Part shown: positions 22,522 through 35,332 of the stretch, one piece after another
How the letters are laid out: each line of letters begins with the position of its first letter
How positions within the stretch are numbered: the stretch's first letter is position 1
DNA from: Meandrina meandrites
Lineage: Eukaryota > Cnidaria > Anthozoa > Scleractinia > Meandrinidae
Direction of reading: 5' to 3'
DNA: 64,000 nucleotides
Assembly: GCA_963693305.1 (NCBI GenBank)
Contig: OY855908.1
Coordinates: forward strand, 27,544,305 to 27,608,304
Made by a program: the position numbers and the translations under genes
The notes under the pieces: generated by a model
Databases searched by the model: none
What the model was told of the DNA's origin: nothing
Seen by the model: the letters and a program-made list of their open reading frames with translations, nothing else

Positions 22522-24629
22522 CTGAAGAAGAAAAGGGAAACAGACCCTAGCTGAAAATATTAACTCTTTTTTTAGGGGCATTACAGTCAACTTCTCTGAG
22601 CAGACACCTGTAAAGCCTTGATCTCCCAAAGACAGACATGGTTGGCTAGCTGGTCCAAGCTTATATTTTCTGAGGATGCTCCCATTAAAGGTAGTTCACT
22701 GTATGGAACAACTTTTCATATGGGACGGACCATTTAATTCTTGAGGGGGGGGGGGGGGGGGGGAGGGGGGTTGCGCAATTTCGAAAAAAAAAGAAAGGTA
22801 GGAGAAAAAATTGTGCGCAAGTATGGTTATGTTGGTGAAAAAATTTCTTTCAGAACCAATGCCAAAGAAGAAAAATCTTGCTCAAAAGAAATTTGCCCAA
22901 TGCCCCGTCCCCCTGAAAAATGAAATGGTCCGTCTCTAAAATGGGGCAACGACAGCAATTACAATAAACACCACGGAATAGACAACCGTGACACGAAGGC
23001 ACTTTGAATTGATACCAGTCTATTTCAGTGTCCATAGATTAAACATCAGCTTGAAATTGTAATCTGATATTAAATCTTGCCTAGATGTTTACCTTTCCCT
23101 AATATTCATCTTAAATCCGCTATTTTTCCCACCTCATCTCTTTGGCCTTCACAAATCACCATTTATGACAGTATATAAAACCTTCAAACTTACAAAGTAA
23201 CGACGGTAGTTTTTGACATAAAAAGATAGCATTAACCTATACGATGTCCCTACGGACCCGTCAAAAAATTGGTCCATACCCAACCATTTTTGCAGAGAAA
23301 CAGTCAACTTTAGGCGGGTCTATAGGCACCTACATGTATGGCCAAACAAATCCCAGCAAATCCCAAGTGAATAATGTTCTTTCTTCGTATCACATTTTCT
23401 TTCCAGAGAGTAAAGACAACTTAACATGACCTTAGAAGTGGGTTACACGTACCTCAGTTTGCACCATAAAGTTTCTCTGATATCTCATTTGACGCACAAA
23501 TCCAAACACATCAACACTATCCTCCTGGCTTATCCTCTGCAGCATAACATCCAAGGTGATAAAAGTCCCTGTGCGACCAACCCCCGCACTGCAAAAACAA
23601 CGGAGAAAACGTCATTCACGAAGGCTACAGGAAACCCTTACGGTTCACACTATGAACACTTTGACCTTATCTTTCTACCTACCAGCGGAATTAAAGGGGC
23701 TTTGTCACGGATTTAAAAAGATCTTTGAACAGCCAAAATTTATATTTGTGTCAAAGGAAACCAAAAAATAGTGGTCCATTTTTATAAACAATTGCTATAT
23801 AAGAGCACAGAAACTGTTTGCAAGCGTCTTTAGCTGCAGGTAGCTTGGATGGAAATGGACTGCAACTTGAAAAGTTGAGGCTAAACTTTTCAAGTTGTTT
23901 CCGCAATTCTTCAAAAAAATTGATATTTATAGCTGTAGTTTGATTTCTATCCACATATTAAGGTTAAATCTTCCTTTAGATGTTCAAAGATAATGTTTTT
24001 CATGGGTAAAGTTGCCTACCACTAATTTCAGAACAGTTTAGACCCCAAATCCACAAGAACCCAATGACAGAGCTCATTTCAGAAACCAGAATCACTGGGA
24101 GAAATTTATGAAAATACAGTCCTCGTGAAGTGACCGTTTCACAGATTCGCTTCCAGCTACTGCCTTAGTGACGAAAGACTAACTGTGAACGGAGCTTTAG
24201 AAAGCAAGCAAGGATACAATGGATGTAAAAATTGCCCAGAAATGTAAAATGTACAAATTGGCCAATTAAAAAAATTAATAATTAACGTTCAAAGACGTGC
24301 CCAATGGGTAAATGGATTAAAGTTGAAAAAAAAAAGATCAACTGAAAACTTAACAAGCTAATATTTACCATCAACAGGATGTAAGTTAAAATGCTTGAAG
24401 TCGTACTGACAGTTTAAAAATTTCATCTGAGATGAAAACCTGTCAACTGACAAAACACATTCCTAAATGCAACCCCAATAAGAATCACGCTTAAATGTAC
24501 CCTCTCAAGCTTACGATGGGTCTCTGTTATACACCAGGCCCCAGTTGTTCAAAGGGTGGATAACGCTATCCACCGGATAAATCGCTATCCAGCGGATAAG
24601 TGTTGGCAAAACAAACTACACTATCCACC

Positions 24630-24665
<36 letters not shown>

Positions 24666-27600
24666 CTTTGAACAACTGGGGCCTGGCCCCTTCTCATTCA
24701 TTTCTCGTTTATTCTCTCGAACCACATCAATGAACAGCATGAAGTACAGCATACCTGCAATGTACCAACATCGGACCAATGGATTCACGATTAGCGGAGA
24801 AGGTGTGACGAACCAGTGACAACAGAGGGGTGGGGTGGGACGGGACTCCGTGGTCAGGCCACGCGGTGAAATGGAATTGTTTCACGACACGTTCATCGTC
24901 AGGATACTGAAAAGAAAAGGAACAAAATGCAAGTTGAGTATCTCGAAAGATACTAGCTAGCACCTGTATTGATCAACTCTAAGGCTGTTTTGCTCTATAT
25001 TTTTCCTCGATATTCATATATATTTTTGTCTTTTTTTCATTTTGCTCACTGTAATGTTCTGTAATGTTTTGTGTTGTTGTGTGCTTTACCGACCTAAATT
25101 TGTATTATATAATTTTAACACTGGCTGCCTGCCCTATTTAACTCTACAGTTATTTCAGGCAGCCAGACCCCTAATTACTTATTTAATTATACTATATGTA
25201 TTCTTTTTCTTGTAATTTATTAGAGTAAATAAAGTTGTTGTTGTTGTTGTTGTTGTTTATTTGACCGAATATCGACACAGTAAGTTTACAAGTGGCGTTG
25301 CTTTCCACTAATTCATGAACTAAAAGATTACAATTGTAACTGTATCTTCGTCGGGTTGGGTAGCACCTCTCGCAAGGTCTCACATGAATGGCTTGCCGCC
25401 CTTTGAGAGAGCAACAGAACAAACAACAGGAACAATGGCCACAGCAACCAAAACAACTGCTACACAAGAGGACCAGTAGAAATAACGAGCTTGCGAAAGC
25501 TGTTACACTACTGTCTTGGTGTCGGATAATCTTATTTCGTTGTCCGTAACCCATCTCAACCATCCTCGTTTCTTTCTGATGTACCTGAGTAACGTATTAT
25601 TTTGCGGACATATTTATATTAATTCGTTTATATATTGTTTATATTTTTATTTGTTTTTTTCAAAGGTGGAATGAACGCCCACACAGGTTTAGTTTATTTA
25701 CTGCAGCTGGACAGTTGTTGCCGTTGCAACTTGGTTCCACGTCATAAAAAGCGTATCTGCTTGCTCAGTAGTCAATTTGTTTGCCACGCAACTCTTCTGC
25801 CCTGGAGCCTGGTGATGCCTTGCAAAAGTGGTAAAAACCGTTCTCCTTGTCCTCCTCCCCCTCAAACCTCCACCCTCCCCCTCTCCCCCCGTGACGAGCC
25901 CAAAGAGAATCTGCGCAGGAGGCTATGGCATCATGGTGATGAAAGGATTTTCCGGCGTGTTACATGTAGAAGTAAGTAGTGAGGTCTTTTATTGGGATTA
26001 AAGATTTCTCGTTCGCATGGCTCTCTGGCTCGCATATTGTACACTCTCTCGAAGATTTGTCCAAAACACGGGCAGCTTACCATTTTATGAGTCATCACTA
26101 ACTTCCTCACAGTGTAGTGAGACATGTTCAGGGTTTCTTTTAAAGTTACTTGGATCTGACCATAACTCCTTGTACCACGCTCAGGCCAGTACTGATCACA
26201 CTTCCGCTAAAAAAATAAACGAAATGACAAGATTGCGTGACACAGTGAAACACTGAAACATACAGGCGTGACAAAATGAAACAATGAGGCACAGTACAAC
26301 TCGCTCCTTTAGCGCTCGCGAGACTGAACGACACATCTTACCAAATGCCTGACAAATAGGAACTGTAACGCAACACCATACTGTAAACTTACCCTCCCCC
26401 TCTCCTCTAATTTTGTCAGCATAACGATAATTGAGGACATCTGTTCCCACATCATGCGCCAGAAGTCATCGAACGTTTCCATCAGCGGTCCTACACAAGA
26501 ACGGTGATAAGAAGCATTTAGAAATTGTTCTGAAACGCGAAGAACGTGAATTTAAAACAACAGGGACCTTAAGATGGATTGCGAGTAGGAAATAAGAGTA
26601 CGAGTACGAGTACGAATATTCAACCTAGTGCTTAGGTTTTGGTTATCACGTTTCACGCCAACCTCGCATCGATCGTCTCCTACTTAACTTATTACCAACA
26701 GAGAGGGGTGAGCACTCTGTGAACGTAAATGAATTGAAACAATGGAGCGCTCGCAGGACGTTAGAGGGGTTTGCTTACACACGACCCAATGAGTTCTGAT
26801 GGGGAAGCTAGTCAAAAATGATTTCTGATGGTAAAAGGTAAGTCCAGTTGCCAGGGGTATGCTTATTGCAGATTCCTATTCAAACTTTCTCTTACCTTGT
26901 GCCGCTATGTATGCGCGTTGTCTATTGTAGCCCTGAAGGGGAAAAATATATACAATCCATTCAGTACTCTGAGTGCCAGAGGATTTCATGCGCGGTTTCC
27001 GGTTTCCGTCAATATAAGAGGCTCGTGGAGACGGCCTTCGGCGGCCGAAGCGAAGTATTCTGTCGCGCGCGAGAAAACTCCTCTGGTACCAAGGGCCGGG
27101 TTGTTCGAAATCCAATTAACGCTTAACCAGGATTAAAAGTTAATCGAGAGTTCAATTTCTCTTGTATAAAAGTTTTTAGTGGTGATGTTTTGTGAAGTTT
27201 GAGATTAGTTGACATCAAAACTGGAGGGAAAAAAATATAAACAGAAAACCTTAATCGTGCTTTGAACAACCCGGCCCAGGCTATTAATTCAGTAAATAGG
27301 AAACAAGAAAGTTACAAAACTTCGCAATTCAAAAAAGTGGCAATTTTTTTGTTGCTGAATGCAAAGACGACGAGCACATTTACATAATGGCATAGTGCTT
27401 AGAAGACTTGCTTCAGAGCTGTTCAGAATTCAGTGGTTATGAAATGACCAGAACAAAACGAGCACACCTCGTATTCAGACAATTTCTGTAAAACCACGTC
27501 ATTTCTTAGAAGAAATACTTTCCACGTCAAGGACTAAAAATAGGTAGCAATTGCATTAAGCTGACAAGGGAAACAAACTACTTCAGTTGTTGAATGAATA

Positions 27601-30600
27601 CTAAAAATAAACAAATGCAAGCGACAAAGTAGAATGTTGTCCTAAGTCTCAAACAAATGCTCTTCACCAGTTAACTAACAGTTAAAATAGCCGGTTGAAA
27701 GCAAAACTCACATCGATGAAATTAGCGTTAATGTAGTCTGACCCGGCCACGCCCTCAATCGGATTCAGGAGCACCCTGGTATGGTCGTCTACAAACAAAA
27801 TTAAGAGAAAGAACAGTAGTATACCTTTTGTTAATGGATAACTCAAGCGGTCATTTTCTTAAATGTTTCCTTTCGAGACAATACTTCGTTTTTATAAATG
27901 AAGAGATTAAAAAACAACCTACATGCTACAATGTTGGCGTATCTGTTCTTGTACTTATTGGCAGGATTTAAAAACTGTTGAAAGGAAAATTCATCGTCTG
28001 GTTGAACAAGCTGCAAAAAAGGAGAGTAAATATGAAACAGTTAGTAACGCCACGCAGGCACATCACAGGGCACCCAAGCTTATGCATCAGAGGCTACATG
28101 AGATAGCGTGACTTTCGCAAGCAAGGCATGTTTCGTTATACTCGGTAACAATCCGCTGAGCCGAACACGAAGGAGGAACGTAAAACGATGAAGCTGAAGT
28201 TTGGACTGCAATGTTATTAACACATTTTAGTTAATCCCATTTGGTGTATGCAATGTATACAGGTATTTCCATAAAAGTGTTATCTAAAAAGCATAAAATG
28301 AAAGCTAAAAAGAGATTTTTACCAGATACTCTTCGGAGAAGCCATGATCGCCATCCATGTGCATTCGATCCACGTGCCTTTCAAAGTCATCGATTGGAAC
28401 AGGATGCCGTCCTTGTAAATAAATAGAGGTAAACGTTAAACGTGTATTAGGCCGAGTGGTCCGCACCACATGCAGAGCATATCCCGGGTTCGTATTGTAA
28501 TATTATAAGGCAACCAGGAATATTTCTTCTTTTGCTTGGTGGTTTTGCACGATTTTGGATCTTTTGGGCATTCGCCTCCTCTCCGAATGTCTGCCATTTG
28601 AAACGTGTTTTATCTGATCGCGAGTGAAACTACCTCGTGAGGTTTTCTCAATCATGCTCAGAAGAAACATGTTTCGATCATGATTCGCGCAACGCAGCCG
28701 TCTGATGCGAACAATTTTCACAGCGAAACATGTCTCGTTCGTGATCAAACGAATCATGTTTCGGCCCAGTGTGAACACAGCATTAAGCTTAGCACGTTTT
28801 CCTGATTTTCTTCTGCTTTCCTGTTAAGCACAGCGGTGTCAACACATTACAATAACAATGGAGTAAATGATGTTTTTAGTCTGGTACATGTACGGAATCA
28901 TAAGCCGTTTGCTTAATGCTTTGAGCTGGGAGGTAATGTTCAGAATGTTACTTAGATTTCTCTACTGAATACGGCTGTTGTCTATCAAACGTGCAAGCAT
29001 GTGCCAAGGAAATTTCAAAGCGCTATAAAGTTGGCAATAGCGAACTTCAGTGAAGCCACGCGCTTTCTTGACCTTTTTTCTAATAAGAAGCAAACCGTGA
29101 GTGACTTTCAGACGAAAGCAAACTTAAATCCGATACAGATAATACAGTAATCGCAAACCACCGACGTTAAGTTATAAACCTCACTTGCTCTGCTAGCTGC
29201 CAACTCGTCCAGTCCTGTCAACGACTCTGTGCTTCCCATCAAACGTTTCTTCTGAAGCGAGCGCCGCTTGCGATTCAGCTTCTTCATTCTCACCGGACGA
29301 CCGTTCGAAAAATCATCTCTGTCATCCAAGGCAGTGTCCGAATTTTCACGCCTTCTCCTGCGGAAAAAAATAAACAACAACAACACGTAAACACTCGATA
29401 CGCTTTGCTATGGAAAGCCGCTTTTTAAGTTTGTTTTGGAATCTTTTTGTTGGGTTTCCTGACTTCTTAGCCAATGAAAAAGCGAAGAAAGACACCTCAA
29501 ACTTCTTGACATCTTTCTACTGGCTTTCCAGACTTCTTGGCCAATCAGAGACGGAAACAATGCACGTGCAATCAACCGGCATCGTGTCACTTTTACCATT
29601 TCGCCGCCAAACAATAGAAACACCAACACTGATATAGATGTGGGAAAATGGCGATAATTCACCCGTTCATACAGTTTTCAGGTCATAAAAGAACTACACC
29701 TCGTTCTCCTAGGTATTGATCAACACCAAAACCTTCTTTTTATCTCTCAGCGACTGTTATTCTGAAATATGTCGTACCTGATGAAGTACACTGCCGCTAA
29801 CACTATTATCAGAATGAGGCAGACTAACACAAGCCCCACGACAAGACCGACGTTTGAGGAAGATCCCGGTTGTTGTGTAGCCTTGATAGCTGCCGATACA
29901 AACAAAATGAGAACTAGATTAAACAAAGAATGGGACAAAATATCCCTGATTTAAACCTAGTGACTCAAGGAAACGCTTTGCAAGTACCAGTTGAAGATCA
30001 CACCGCGAGTACAGCGGCTACGGAGTAAAATTCTTAGGGACGATTATTTGAACGAAATTTAGTCAATATTTAAGAACGCCGTGGTATAAACCGAGTTGAA
30101 GAATTAATCGCTTTACGCTGTTTTAAACGTGGCCATTGTGAACTGCGGCACATTTAGTGTTCAATCTTCGTAAAGTCCTCCACCACATCGGCCGACCATA
30201 AGCCAGTTTCGTATACGTAAATGCTTTCTACATTTTCTTCTTCTCAAAAGCTTGCTGTCTGTTATAACTCCAATACTAACGTCTTAGTTATTACGTTACA
30301 TAAATGCTGCACTACGGAGTGATGTTTTAAAAAGCGAAAAAATCTACTGAACCGAGTTCACGAACATTAAGACTTTTAACAATACAATACCTGTCTTGTC
30401 TGCAGCATCTGCATCCATGAATGGAAAACAATTAAAAACAAAGAAAATTAGTGGTCATATGATAAAATGCTTATTGACTTAGTTAGGTCGGGCCGGACGG
30501 GAAAATATTTGGCTCTCCGTCAGGGCGTACGGACCTTGCTGCGCTCGGTCCCTACGTCCTGACCTCGTGCCAAATATTTTCCCGTCCGACCCTCCCACTC

Positions 30601-33600
30601 AGTCAATAAGTACATACTACGTTACATAGATACTGCACTATACTGAACCGAGTTCACGAACATTAAGATTTTTAACAATACAATACCTGTTTCTACTGGT
30701 TCAATCCAAGGACTCGAAGTATACACACCCTGTAAAGAAGAAATGCCGTTTATCATGTAGTCTATTCTTGCCAAAACAAACAAACAAACAAACAAAAAAT
30801 AAACACAACCGAAAACAAAAAGGCGCAAAGGCAGAAAGGCTCTGCGGTCGTTGCTCGAGAAACCCAGACGGTTTTATTCGCGCGCTTGTATTTTTTCCCG
30901 ATTGAGAAATGTTCTAAAATTCAACACAAATATTTCACACTCGAGTAGTTTATCTCACTTGCTTCTCGATTTTTTTTTTTCGTTTCACGTACAATTAAAC
31001 ACCAACCAGAGGGAATAAACGGCTCCCTGTTGACTGGCTTCATATATACTCATGAACTTTCTTGGGTAGAAAGTTCTGGAACTGACCTTTTTGACATACG
31101 CACGCTGGAAAACCGCATAAAATGTCTTTTCTTCAAGAGGACCATTGTAGAATTCAGTGTTGCTGTTATCACGCCTTCTCCTTCTTCTTCTTCTACTTAC
31201 AATATCATCGGACACCTTCTTTGACCATTTCCCATCACCAACAACGAAGTTCTCGTACTGATCGAAATCGCGCGCGTGAAATTCGGCTGCGATGTAAGGT
31301 ACCAGTTGTGGCTTCATTTTTCGCGCCTCTTCGTAGGTGTACAGATCTTCTTCTTTGTAAAAGTCCGGATCCGGCGCGCGCACGGGTTGGTCTGTGTTGT
31401 CTGTTGCGAGCTCTCGCACTATCACTTGGTAGAAGCTAAAACAAAAGAGAGGTTGTGAGTAACCAATCGGGAAATCTCACGGTCAAATTTTTCCTACCCA
31501 TGTAGGTAGTTCCCCTACACACTCTTTTTTTATAAGAACGTTGAGGCAGAGATTCACCAAAATTTTACGAACATGCTAAGAACATACCGCAGGCTGAGCG
31601 TCGGAGAACGTCTTTATTTTGCCCATTTGTTTTAATTTCTTGTAAAAAGAGCAGGATAAATAAATCGCCGGGAAAATAAATACAAAAGTGTGGTCTATAA
31701 CTTACAGTACAATGAACTCGATGCTTAAAAGGAAATACCTTGCATTAACAATCTTCTTTTTTATTGCATGATACACTTTGTAGACCATATCAGTTTGTAG
31801 CGTTTTTAGCCTCAAATCGCCAAAAAAAAAACAAAAAAAAAACAAGTACGCTCAGCCTCAGCCCCCAAATTAGACGTTCTTATTTGATTCTTATTTGACT
31901 CTTCAAACTGCCCTGATTTTTTTAGTCTCCTTCGTAGCCGTTGTTTGGTCTCCAAACAACGGTTGCGAAGGAGACTATGATTTTTTCCCTAATAAAATAA
32001 CAATTTCCCAGACCAAATATATACAAAACGTCAGATATAATAGCGACCTCTAGCCTCCGCTTCCAAAACAGATCACATTGACCTGAAATATTTCTTCCAG
32101 CCGTCAAGTCAGCAGTGTTATAATTTTAATTTTCCCTGACGTTTCTTCAAAATGTTAATTTTCCATGATTCAAAATAAAATTCCATGACCTTCAAGGATT
32201 CATATTTTCCCTGACCTAAATACACCTGGGTGCAAGACGGCATTATGAGAGCAAAGTGTCTCGCCCAAGAACAAAACGAAACGACCCTTGTTAGGCTTAC
32301 AGGTAAGACTGGACCGCTAGAACTGGAATCCCACAAACTAAACGACGTTCTTTGTCAAGTGGCACAGAAACCGTTCTTTTAAGTTTTTCTTCCGCGAGTC
32401 TTCACTTGCCAGGTTGAAATTATAAAGCCGTAAATTAGTTTAAGCTGTGTACAACTGGTCTATAGATCGATCGATTGATCGACCAAGCAATCAATTATTC
32501 AATAGATCGACCATTGCTTAAAACGATAATAGAGAGCTTAAGCACAGGCGTTTTTGAGCCACGGAAGGCAGCCGGAAATATAATCTCATCTCTAGCACTT
32601 ATTGTCAGCCTGTTGTTCATAAATTCAAGTTGTAAGTGCTAAAATGAAAGCTTTCTAACTTATTTTCGGAGGTAAAAGTTCACCAAAACCTTAAACATTC
32701 GCCTTCCGGTTGCCGTCCGTGGCTCAAAAACGTCTGTGCTTTTAAGCTCTCTAATGTGTTCTTACCGCACAATACCCTTCTCATTCGATGCTTTTGTCAA
32801 CACCACCAGGAACGAAGAGCTCTCGATGGTATCGGGTGGCGCTAATGTCCCAAGGGGAGGCGGAGCTGAAAAAAAAAATCAACTTCCCTCAGCAAGAGAC
32901 TCCACAAATGCGGCCACTGAAAGTTACGGCTGAATACCGAGATGTTTCCGAGCTGTATAGAAACGACTGACTTGTCACCACAGGCCGCCCAGACGTTGTA
33001 TTCGATTTTGGCGATTACGTGATGTCTTCAGCCGATAAGACAATGTATGAGAATACTTTGAACATTGCTCTAAATAGAACTTACACTATGTTTGTCTTAC
33101 ATTATTTTGACATTTCTGTGCTCCTGGAGTGGGTTTAAAGCTATTTAGACGACCGACAACAACGCCTGGGCCGCCTGTGTTGTCATGAGTTGTCAGTGGT
33201 ATGACATAAAATCAAGATTTGCTTTCACCAAGCCCATTTTAATGATATACCAGTTGCGCCAAAAACTATTCTACGCTTCTGTTTTTGTTTTTCTTTGTGC
33301 TTTGTTTTGTTTTGTTTTGTTGTTTTTTTTTTTTTTCGGTTAATTCTTTTTGGTATAGGGTTTCGTTTCTTTTGTTTTGTTTTGCTTTGTTTGTGTGTGT
33401 GTGTGTGTTTTTCCAGCAGTGTAGGAATTTCCAGCGATATAGGAAAAGTCCTTCTTAACTACATAAGTAAACACAGCGCCGCGCAGCGCCAACAATATGA
33501 TTATCTCGGAACAAATAATGTCCACGGACAAATATCAGTGCATATTTTCAAGCCAATTGGAGGCTATGGTTTATAGTCTCCAGTCCAAGCGAGGGATTTT

Positions 33601-35265
33601 CTAAGTGCGCGAAGAGACAACTCTATTTTTTAAAGCTACTCTGAAGTCAAGCTCACCCGCAGGCTCGGTTTTCCCTTCGACCAAGTCAGAATAGGGCCCC
33701 AATCCTCCACTCGATTGACAAGCCACGCGTATTTGATAGCAACGGTAAGGGTGCAAATCTTTGATGGTATGCACGCGTTCATTCACGTTGTCGTAGATAT
33801 TCTTTTTACTGGGGTCGTCGCATTGGTAGTACATGACGTCATACCCCAGGATATTACCGTTCGGCACTAGAGGGGGATCCCAGGTTAATGTGAAAGACGT
33901 AGAGGTCGTGCTGTTTATCACTACATTCCTCGGTGGTCCGCTAGGCGCTGTAAAAACAAAGTGGCGAAAGAAAATATAGGTTACGTTGGTAAATACCGGG
34001 CGTTTATGTTAAAGTGTATAGGACACGGAGAATATTTTCTGTTTATTTGAAAGGCCTTTCAAAATTTAGTAGAGTGGCGTTTTTCTTTTTGAAATATCAC
34101 TTTTCCTTTCAGAGATATAATGAGCCAAAACTTGGCCCTCTCAAACTCGGTTTCGCGCATGCTCGATATGTCGCGACTTTACCCTAGTAGGAGGGCCAAA
34201 CAGATTTAAAGTGCTTACAGGATCACCTACACCCGCAGTTCATATAGGAATCATTTCATATACTTTACGTTATTGAGATTTCTCATGTAAAATGTTCGGA
34301 TCTATTTTGTGCTGAAATGTATGCCGCTTCCGTGCCCGGGGTGGCTCTTATGAAGAGTGACGAGGGAGACAATTAATAGTTACAAGACTAATGCACTGGC
34401 AAGTACCTTCGGCACTGGTTTGTCCTTCTTGTTTAAAAGGCGGCCCACTGAGATTCTTTCGCAAGTTGTACGGCACGACAGAAAATGTGTAATGCGTAAA
34501 TGGCTTCAGTCCTCCAACCAGTTTATAGTGCACGCTTCCCGGCAGGACGAAGCTCTTGGCGGTGGACGAACCAGCCGACGATTCCCAGTAATAAAGATAG
34601 TAGCCAATTTTTCCGTTAGGTTTGTAAGGTGGAAGCCACGTCACTCTAATTGATTGACTTGTTATCTGGTTAGATGGGATTGACACTTGCCTTACTGCAG
34701 ATGGCTCTAAGTTCAGAGTTAAAATGAGAAAACACGATTTAGAATTTACAGTACTGCGTGTCAAAGTTTTCGAGAAGTTTTTGACATCTTTTTGCAAAAA
34801 AAAAAACATGGTTACTTTCTTTTCAACTGGCCATTCAAAGTGCAAGAACTTAAAAAATGGCGCAGCTGTCAAGTTCTGTGTTCGTTCATCTCTTTTTTCC
34901 TCTTTTTCCTTCCCTTTTGACCTGAACTGGCCAACAATTAAATCAGAAGCCAACAGAGATGTAAAACAATACCAAAAAGTTGTCAAAGAAATTAATCAAA
35001 AATAAAAGAACGCCAAATCACTAACTTATCAGTAGATACAAAATTCCACAATCCCATTCACAACTTGTGTTAACAGCCTTGACCAACTGAGAAAACAGAT
35101 ATTTGGAAGGTTGCAAAACTGACTAATCACTGTCAACAGTGACTGCAGATCAAAAGAAATTCAATGCTCTTACATCCTTCCTACATCGCTTCTTAGTTTC
35201 CTCGTTTTGTTTAGTTCGTTCGTGTGTTTTGTCTGTCTGTTTGATTGACTGACTGACTGACTGAC

Positions 35266-35332
<67 letters not shown>

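Noticed and set aside
25260..25563. Cys-rich hydrophobic minus-strand frame starting MVEMGYG
   Set aside because: It has an ATG and a hydrophobic run but lies inside an intron of the phosphatase gene, ends in a retroelement tail and matches no family I know.
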